64,000 nt of DNA from Enhygromyxa salina. GTDB lineage: Bacteria; Myxococcota_A; Polyangia; Nannocystales; Nannocystaceae. Every line of letters starts with the position of its first letter. The stretch's first letter is position 1. A program made the position numbers and the translations under genes. This document shows positions 58,958 to 64,000 of this stretch, piece after piece. The notes under the pieces are model-generated. The model worked only from the letters and a program-made list of their open reading frames with translations. It had not been told where the DNA came from and did no database searches. The stretch is taken from contig NZ_PVNK01000164.1 in assembly GCF_002994615.1 (NCBI RefSeq), forward strand, positions 1 to 64,000. The letters run 5' to 3'.

Positions 58958-60598
58958 ATGGCCGACTACGACGCCATCATCATTGGTTCCGGGTCCGGAG
59001 GCATGGCCGCCGCGACCGCGCTCGCCCGGGCCGGGAAGCGCGTCGTGGTGTTCGAGCAGCACTACTTGATCGGCGGCTACAGCCAGACATTCGAGCTCGA
59101 GGGCTTTCGCTTCAGCCCCGGTGTTCACTATGTCGGCGAGCTCGGGGAGGGCGGCAACCTCCGCCGGATCTACGAGGGGCTCGGCGTCGCCGACGACCTG
59201 GTCTTCTTCGAGCTCAACCCCGACGGCTTCGAGCATGTCATCGTCGGCGACGAGCGCTTCGACATCCCCAGGGGCATCGAGCCCTTCCGCGCCCGGCTCA
59301 AGCAGCGCTTCCCGAGCGAGGCCGCCGGGATCGACGGCTACCTCGACACCGTCGACCGAATGGCCCGCGAGCTCGAGTGGGCCACGCCCGAGCGCCTGCG
59401 TGACAAGCTGTGGATGATCGCGCGGATGCCGACGACGCTGCGCTATGGCCTGATGTCGCTGTCGCGCTTCCTCGACCAATTCACCCAGGCGCCGCTGCTG
59501 CGCGCGATCTTGTCGATCCAGGCCGGCGATCACGGCCTCGGGCCCTCGCGCGCGCCCGCGGTGGTCCACGCGGGCCTCCAGAGCTACTACATGAACGGCG
59601 GCTGCTACCCGCGCGGGGGCGCGGGCTCGATCCCCGACGCCTTCGCCAGGCAGATCCGCGCCCACCGAGGCGAGGTTCATGTCCGGTCCGAGGTCGTGCG
59701 CGTGCTCGTCGAGGAGGGCCGGGCGATCGGCGTCGAGCTGAGCGACGGCGCCCAGGTCCGCGCCGACGTCGTCGTGAGCAACGTGGATCCGAGCATGCTG
59801 TGGAGCCGCTTGGTCGCGCCGCGACACGTGAGCTCGCGGCTCCGACGGCGGGTCCGACACCTGCGCTACTCGGTCGCGACGATCAGCCTATTTTTGGCCA
59901 CCAGCATGGATCTGCGCGCGGCCGGTCTCGACTCGGGCAACGTCTGGTACAACCACACGACCGACATCGACGCGCCCTACCGACTCGGCGAGCAGCCCGA
60001 ATTCTCCAACATCGACGAGCTGCCGGGGTTGTTCTTGAACATCTCGACCCTCAAGGATCCGACGATGCGCAGCGACGGCCTCCACACGGCCGAAGCGTTC
60101 GCGCTGGCGTCGTGGGACGCCTTCTCGCGCTGGCAAGACAGCGACCCCAACCATCGGCCTGCCGCCTACGAGGCCAAGAAGGCCTACATTCGCGAGAAGA
60201 TGCTCGACACGCTCGAGCGGATCGTCCCGGGGCTGCGCGATCACATCGTGTTCAGCTCGGTCGCTACGCCGCTGACCAACGAGCGCTACCTCAAGGTCAC
60301 GCGCGGGTCGATCTATGGGCCGGAGAATTCGCTGCGCAACGCCGGGCCCTTTCGCTTCCCGATCAAGACCGAGATCGACGGGCTGTTCCAGTGCGGATCG
60401 AGCACGCTCGCGCCGGGGATCCACGGCGTCACCCGATCGGGGCTCGCCGCCGCCGCCGCCGCCCTCGGCTGTCCCGACTACGAGCTGCTCAACGCCAGCG
60501 GACAGTCCGTGCGGATCTACCCGGCGGAGGATCCGAGCTCGTGGCCGCCCGAGCTGCGGCCGCACACGCCCGACTCCCCCGACGCGCTGACGGGGTAG
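58958..60598 (+). CDS. Phytoene desaturase / retinol saturase-like FAD oxidoreductase
   Basis: This 546-residue protein has 'YDAIIIGSGSGGMAAATALARAGKRVVVFEQHYLIGGYSQTFE', the GxGxxG FAD motif at the normal N-terminal place with the 'GG.S.TF' following segment. 'FSPGVHYVGEL' and 'YYMNGGCYPRGGAGSIPDAFARQI' are typical of the CrtI/RetSat group, and the C-terminal 'GLFQCGSSTLAPGIHGVTRSG' binds FAD. The group isomerises, saturates or desaturates polyenes. No other carotenoid genes are nearby. The ATG at 58958 is preferred to one nine bases upstream. Confidence 0.9.
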   Translation: MADYDAIIIGSGSGGMAAATALARAGKRVVVFEQHYLIGGYSQTFELEGFRFSPGVHYVGELGEGGNLRRIYEGLGVADDLVFFELNPDGFEHVIVGDERFDIPRGIEPFRARLKQRFPSEAAGIDGYLDTVDRMARELEWATPERLRDKLWMIARMPTTLRYGLMSLSRFLDQFTQAPLLRAILSIQAGDHGLGPSRAPAVVHAGLQSYYMNGGCYPRGGAGSIPDAFARQIRAHRGEVHVRSEVVRVLVEEGRAIGVELSDGAQVRADVVVSNVDPSMLWSRLVAPRHVSSRLRRRVRHLRYSVATISLFLATSMDLRAAGLDSGNVWYNHTTDIDAPYRLGEQPEFSNIDELPGLFLNISTLKDPTMRSDGLHTAEAFALASWDAFSRWQDSDPNHRPAAYEAKKAYIREKMLDTLERIVPGLRDHIVFSSVATPLTNERYLKVTRGSIYGPENSLRNAGPFRFPIKTEIDGLFQCGSSTLAPGIHGVTRSGLAAAAAALGCPDYELLNASGQSVRIYPAEDPSSWPPELRPHTPDSPDALTG

Positions 60599-60806
60599 CT
60601 TGCACATTGGCCGGTTCGCGGCCAAGGTCGCCTCCACTTCGGTGCACGTCATGTAGCTATCACCCCATCGGTGATGGGTGATGGCTGACGGTCGGCAGTG
60701 ATGGCCGCGCCATGGATTCCCATCGCTCACCCCCGATCCGGCGAGCGCGGACAGGAAAGTTGCGATGAGATTCCACTCGAAGCCAATTGAAGGACATAGC
60801 AGGGAC

Positions 60807-61331
60807 TCAGCTCGCCCGCAGGTAGGCCAGCATGGTCGAGACGTCGGACACCTCGAAGGGGTCCTCGGCCGCGTTGTCGGCGAACCCGGGCTCGACGAAG
60901 AGCTTCTCGATCACGCCGTCCTTGACGACCATCGAGTAGCGCCACGAGCGGTAGCCGAAGCCGAGGTTGGACTTGTCGACGAGCATGCCCATCTTGCGCG
61001 TGAACTCGGCGTTGCCGTCGGGCAGCAAGCGGACCTTCTCGACGCCGAGATTCTTGCCCCACTGAAACATCGTGAACGCGTCGTTGACCGAGAGGCACAC
61101 GACCTCGTCGACGCCGAGGGCGCGCAGCTCGTCGTAGTGGGCCTCGTAGCCGGGCAGGTGGGTGGACGAGCAGGTCGGGGTGAACGCGCCGGGCAGGGCG
61201 AAGAGCACCACGCGCTTGCCGCCGAACAGCTCGTCGCTCGCGAGATCCTGCCAGCGGAAGGGGTTGTCGCCGCCGATCGACTCGTCACGGACGCGGGTCT
61301 TGAACACGACCTTGGGGACGTTGCGTTTCAT
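60807..61331 (-). CDS. Peroxiredoxin (Prx5-like)
   Basis: The 174 residues have the peroxidatic Cys54 in 'LPGAFTPTCSSTHLPGY', the Prx5/AhpE-type loop. 'VVCLSVNDAFTMFQWGKNL' and 'DGNAEFTRKMGMLVDKSNLGFGYRSWRYSMVVKDGVIEKLFVE' are near-standard for the thioredoxin/glutaredoxin-dependent Prx5 group. A second Cys79 lies in 'VVCL'. It reduces peroxides. It is divergent from oxyR across 69 bp, and an OxyR-like site lies between them. The 208-bp gap on its 3' side contains an imperfect hairpin (60659-60682) that may act as terminator. Confidence 0.93.
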   Translation of the reverse strand: MKRNVPKVVFKTRVRDESIGGDNPFRWQDLASDELFGGKRVVLFALPGAFTPTCSSTHLPGYEAHYDELRALGVDEVVCLSVNDAFTMFQWGKNLGVEKVRLLPDGNAEFTRKMGMLVDKSNLGFGYRSWRYSMVVKDGVIEKLFVEPGFADNAAEDPFEVSDVSTMLAYLRAS

Positions 61332-61387
61332 GCCTGGAGCATGACCCCGTCATGAGGATTTGCAAAATCGATTATTTCAATAACCTG

Positions 61388-61402
61388 ATAGGATGTGTCT
61401 AT
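61388..61402. promoter_or_regulatory. OxyR-type half-site pair ATAG-N7-CTAT
   Basis: ATAG GATGTGT CTAT matches the ATAG-N7-CTAT half of the OxyR consensus. It overlaps the start codon of oxyR itself and lies in the short divergent region with the peroxiredoxin gene. A TTATT-TC-AATAA palindrome sits just upstream (61372-61383). The second half-site pair that full OxyR boxes have is not clear. Confidence 0.55.
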
Positions 61403-62360
61403 GGCTGCGGGGCCCACCATCACCCAGCTCGAGTACATCCTCGCGGTGTTCGAGACCGGGCACTTCGGTCGCGCCGCGGCCCGCGTCGGGATCTCACAGC
61501 CGACGCTCAGCGCCCAGATCCACAAGGCCGAGGTCGAGCTCGGGGTCACGATCTTCGATCGCCGGACCAAGCCGATCGAGGCGACGCCGCCGGGTCGGGC
61601 GGTGATCGAGCACGCCCAGCAGGTCGTCGACGCGCACCAGAGCCTGGTCCGCCACGCGGCCGGCAAGTTCGAGGAGCCGGCCGGGCGCTTCGCCCTCGGG
61701 GTGATCCCGACCCTCGCGCCCTACGTGCTGCCGTGGTTTCTGCGTCGCTTCGCCCAGGCCTACCCGGCCGTCGAGCTGGCGATCTACGAGCGCCCGACCG
61801 ACGAGCTCGTGACCGAGATGGTCCACAACCGCGTCGACGCGGCGCTGCTGGCCACGCCCCTCGACGAGCGGGCGATCGAAGAGCGGGTGCTGTTTCACGA
61901 TCCCTTCTACGTCTACGGCCACCCCGACGAGGCGCTGCTGCGGGCGGCCGAGGTCGAGGTCGAGGAGCTCGATCCACGCAAGCTCTGGCTGCTCGAGGAC
62001 GGCCACTGCGTCCGGACCCAGGTCATCAACTTCTGCGGCATCCGCGAGCGCGAGCACCTCGGCTCCGTGTCCTTCGCCGGCGGCAGCCTCGAGACGCTCC
62101 GTCGGCTGATCGACGCGTCCGAGGGCTACACGCTGATCCCCGAGACCTACGCGCGGACCTTGACCAAGGCCACGCGGCGCCGCTGTGTTCGCGCCTTCGC
62201 ATCCCGCACGCCCACGCGCGAGATCAGCCTGGTCCACCATCGGCGCACGTGGAAGCGCGACATCCTCGATGCGCTCGAGGCGGAGATCTCGGCCTCGATC
62301 CCGCGGGCTCTGGCCCAGGTCGACGGCGAGGGCGAGACCCTTCCGGTCCGCGTGCGATAG
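61401..62360 (+). CDS. oxyR: Hydrogen-peroxide-sensing LysR regulator OxyR
   Basis: The 319 residues have the LysR helix-turn-helix 'VFETGHFGRAAARVGISQPTLSAQIHKAEVELG' (~17-49). The effector domain contains 'EDGHCVRTQVINFCGI', with Cys203 and Cys212 nine residues apart like Cys199 and Cys208 of E. coli OxyR. These form the redox disulfide. The ATG at 61401 is preferred; an upstream GTG at 61395 would lie in the operator. It is divergent from the peroxiredoxin and probably controls it. phnA follows 48 bp downstream. Confidence 0.95.
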   Translation: MAAGPTITQLEYILAVFETGHFGRAAARVGISQPTLSAQIHKAEVELGVTIFDRRTKPIEATPPGRAVIEHAQQVVDAHQSLVRHAAGKFEEPAGRFALGVIPTLAPYVLPWFLRRFAQAYPAVELAIYERPTDELVTEMVHNRVDAALLATPLDERAIEERVLFHDPFYVYGHPDEALLRAAEVEVEELDPRKLWLLEDGHCVRTQVINFCGIREREHLGSVSFAGGSLETLRRLIDASEGYTLIPETYARTLTKATRRRCVRAFASRTPTREISLVHHRRTWKRDILDALEAEISASIPRALAQVDGEGETLPVRVR

Positions 62361-62408
62361 GAGGTGGATTCTTACTTCGTCAGGCGTTATGAGCCCCCGA
62401 GCCCCACC

Positions 62409-62999
62409 ATGCCCGACCTAACCCAATTCGAAGCGACCTTGCGCGTCCGCGCGGGTGATCAATGCGAGCTGTGCAACGCCAAAGACGGCCTGTCCGTGCG
62501 CGCGGTGCCGCCCGGCGCCGACCCCCACGAGGACCGCTGCGTGCTGCTGTGTCCCGCCTGCCTGGGCCAAGTCGACGGCAGCGCCCCCCTCGACCCCAAG
62601 TCCTTGTTCTGTCTGCAACAGGCGGCCTGGAGCGAGGTGCCTGCGGTCCAGGTCGTCGCCTATCGTCTGCTCAGCCGCTTGACCGACGAGGGCTGGGCCC
62701 GCGATCTGCTCGACCAGATCTACCTCACCGATGAGACCCTCGAGTGGGCCCGCGCCGGGCTCGACTCGGACGACGAGCCCGCGCGTACGCCGACCCTCGA
62801 CAGCAATGGGACCGAGCTCGCCGACGGCGACTCCGTCACGCTGATCAAGGATCTCGAGGTCAAGGGGGCCGGGTTCACCGCCAAGCGCGGGACCCTGGTC
62901 AAGGGCATCCGTCTGACCGACGACCCCACGCACGTCGACGCCCGCGTCAACAAGGTCGCGATCGTGCTGAAGACCGCCTTCTTGAAGAAGCAGGGTTAG
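62409..62999 (+). CDS. PhnA-domain protein
   Basis: The 196 residues have two parts. The N-terminus has a zinc-ribbon-like 'RAGDQCELCNAKDGL' and 'DRCVLLCPACLGQV' Cys quartet (~20-60). The C-terminal half has 'DSNGTELADGDSVTLIKDLEVKGAGFTAKRGTLVKGIRLTDDPTHVDARVN', the PhnA beta-barrel. Despite the name, PhnA proteins have no proven phosphonate role. It is probably co-transcribed with oxyR. Its TAG stop is the first three bases of a 164-bp MITE-like element. Confidence 0.92.
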   Translation: MPDLTQFEATLRVRAGDQCELCNAKDGLSVRAVPPGADPHEDRCVLLCPACLGQVDGSAPLDPKSLFCLQQAAWSEVPAVQVVAYRLLSRLTDEGWARDLLDQIYLTDETLEWARAGLDSDDEPARTPTLDSNGTELADGDSVTLIKDLEVKGAGFTAKRGTLVKGIRLTDDPTHVDARVNKVAIVLKTAFLKKQG

Positions 63000-63160
63000 C
63001 AGCCCGGGGTGCAATGCATCGTGTCGCCTCGCGCCGGAATTTTCGCCGAGGGCGCGAAGCCAAAACGCCGCTGTACCGGGCGTACTGCAAGTTTTGGAGA
63101 CAAAGCCATCGGCGAAAAGGCCAAGCGAGGCGGCGCGAGGCATTGCACCCCGGGCTGCTA
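62997..63160. mobile_element. 164-bp MITE-like element with 36-bp terminal inverted repeats
   Basis: The left end (62997-63032, beginning TAGCAGCCCGGGGTGCAATG) and the right end (63125-63160, ending CATTGCACCCCGGGCTGCTA) are inverted and identical at 33 of 36 positions. The interior shares its left part with the 95-bp element at 39949 (GCCGGAATTTT, GGGCGCGAAGCCAAAACGCC). It has no room for a transposase, so it is a non-autonomous element or a large REP-type hairpin. Solo ends occur elsewhere in the window. Confidence 0.85.
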
Positions 63161-63247
63161 GCCATGTTTTCGTGTGAATGATCCGAGCGGGGCAGCCATG
63201 TAACAAGAAGTCACCAGCCCCATGGCAGGTGAACATTCGGAGGCCCC

Positions 63248-64000
63248 GTGACAGATCAAAAGCATCAACGCGAATTCGAGCGAGTCCTGACCTGGTGGGT
63301 GGCGGTGATGTCGAGCGCGCTGCTCGTCGGGTGTGCGCCCGGGGAGGCGGACGACGGCCCGCTCGAGCCCTCGTTTCGCGGTCTCGAAGACGGCCTGATG
63401 CTCCACTGGACCTTCGAGGACCACGCCGGCCTCGAGATCACCGACCTGTCCGGCAACGAGCGTCACGGCGAGCTCAAAGCGGGCGCGACCCTGGTCCCCT
63501 CGCCCCTTGGCGAGGCCGTCAAGCTCGACGGCGTCGACGACTACATCTCGTTTTACGTCAACCGCAACCCGGCCAACTATGGCGGCGTCGACGGGAGCCT
63601 GACGGTCAGCGCCCGAATCAAGCTCGACGCCGTCGACAAGTACAACGCCTTGTGCGCGGGCTGCGGGCCCTTCTCAATCCTCTATGCGGGCACCGCGGGG
63701 CAGGGCGACGCGCTGTTGGCAGGCTTCGACAACCAAGGCGGCGACGGGCTGCTGTGGACCAAGAGCGAGCCGGCCCTGACCGCCGGCACGTGGACGCAAG
63801 TCACGTTGGTCGTCGAGAACGGGACCAGCGTCCACTACTACGTCGACTGCGCGGCGGCGGGCCAGTTCGACAACCCCGAGCTCGGCCTCTTCAACCCGCT
63901 CTACTCGGCCGTCGGGCGCAGCGGCGACCCCGCCTGGATGTTTGGCGGGGAGATCGACGAGCTGCGCATCTGGAACCGGGCCCTCGACGCCGAAGAGCTC
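63248..64000 (+). CDS. LamG-domain lipoprotein, truncated by the window edge
   Basis: A GTG start opens a frame of 251 codons that is still open at the last base. A charged N-terminus precedes 'AVMSSALLVGCAPG', a lipobox. The mature part contains a concanavalin/LamG-type beta-sandwich: 'GLMLHWTFEDHAGLEITDLSGNERHGELKAGATL', 'GEAVKLDGVDDYISF', 'TAGTWTQVTLVVENGT' and 'FGGEIDELRIWNRALDAEEL'. These are hallmark strands of LamG-like domains that bind carbohydrates or proteins. The remainder of the gene is outside the window. Confidence 0.85.
   Translation, partial: MTDQKHQREFERVLTWWVAVMSSALLVGCAPGEADDGPLEPSFRGLEDGLMLHWTFEDHAGLEITDLSGNERHGELKAGATLVPSPLGEAVKLDGVDDYISFYVNRNPANYGGVDGSLTVSARIKLDAVDKYNALCAGCGPFSILYAGTAGQGDALLAGFDNQGGDGLLWTKSEPALTAGTWTQVTLVVENGTSVHYYVDCAAAGQFDNPELGLFNPLYSAVGRSGDPAWMFGGEIDELRIWNRALDAEEL

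Overview
The window is GC-rich, densely coded bacterial DNA. It most resembles a myxobacterium of the Nannocystaceae (Plesiocystis, Enhygromyxa, Nannocystis type). The inference rests on the many lipoproteins with long Gly-Asp (GDGDGD) or Pro-Glu linkers behind the lipobox, DUF4215-type Cys repeats, several Pkn2-type Ser/Thr kinases (two with TPR tails), von Willebrand A and RCC1-type surface proteins, and a LamG lipoprotein. No rRNA, tRNA, CRISPR array or intact insertion sequence was seen.

Layout. Positions 1-480 hold a tandem non-coding repeat, then a terminator. Positions 535-8203 (minus strand) are a compact type VI secretion cluster read tssB, tssC, a three-headed tssA, a fused TssB/TssC-like sheath paralogue, hcp. 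Baseplate, membrane-complex, ClpV and VgrG genes are absent from it. Positions 8501-13580 (plus) carry a VWA lipoprotein, a short-chain dehydrogenase, and a histidine kinase overlapping a response regulator whose output domain is a PD-(D/E)xK nuclease. Positions 13609-19749 carry an M28 peptidase and an unknown lipoprotein, divergent from a lipoprotein plus TonB-dependent receptor pair. Two TGAAA-N5-TTTCA palindromes lie between them, suggesting a metal-responsive outer-membrane uptake locus.

Positions 19896-38493 are mixed: a DUF4215/fibrinogen-like lipoprotein, gamma-glutamylcyclotransferase, two paralogous kinase-TPR proteins, a CBS protein, a membrane aminopropyltransferase-like protein, a fused salicylyl-CoA 5-hydroxylase/oxidoreductase, and a divergent LysR/epimerase pair. 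Positions 38499-48650 are the most unusual accessory stretch: a universal-stress/Cache-like fusion, a protein joining a nicotinamidase-like pseudoenzyme, an aminoglycoside-phosphotransferase-like kinase and a dual-specificity phosphatase, SelB, a formylglycine-generating-enzyme-like lipoprotein, an RCC1 gene relic, an AAA/STAND-like ATPase and homocysteine methyltransferase. Positions 48682-64000 contain a Cys-rich lipoprotein, thiolase, exonuclease III, a VWA lipoprotein, a kinase with a cyclic-nucleotide-binding domain, an ECF sigma factor with a cytochrome c, a SIMPL-domain operon, a carotenoid/retinol-type oxidoreductase, a divergent peroxiredoxin/OxyR pair with an OxyR-like site, PhnA and a truncated LamG lipoprotein.

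A dispersed element beginning TAGCAGCCCGGGGTGC recurs at least five times. Its best copy (62997-63160) is MITE-like with 36-bp terminal inverted repeats. Several copies supply the TAG stop codon of the adjacent gene. Convergent genes here often stop within 3-10 bp of each other, so the genome looks compact, and the non-coding repeats stand out.
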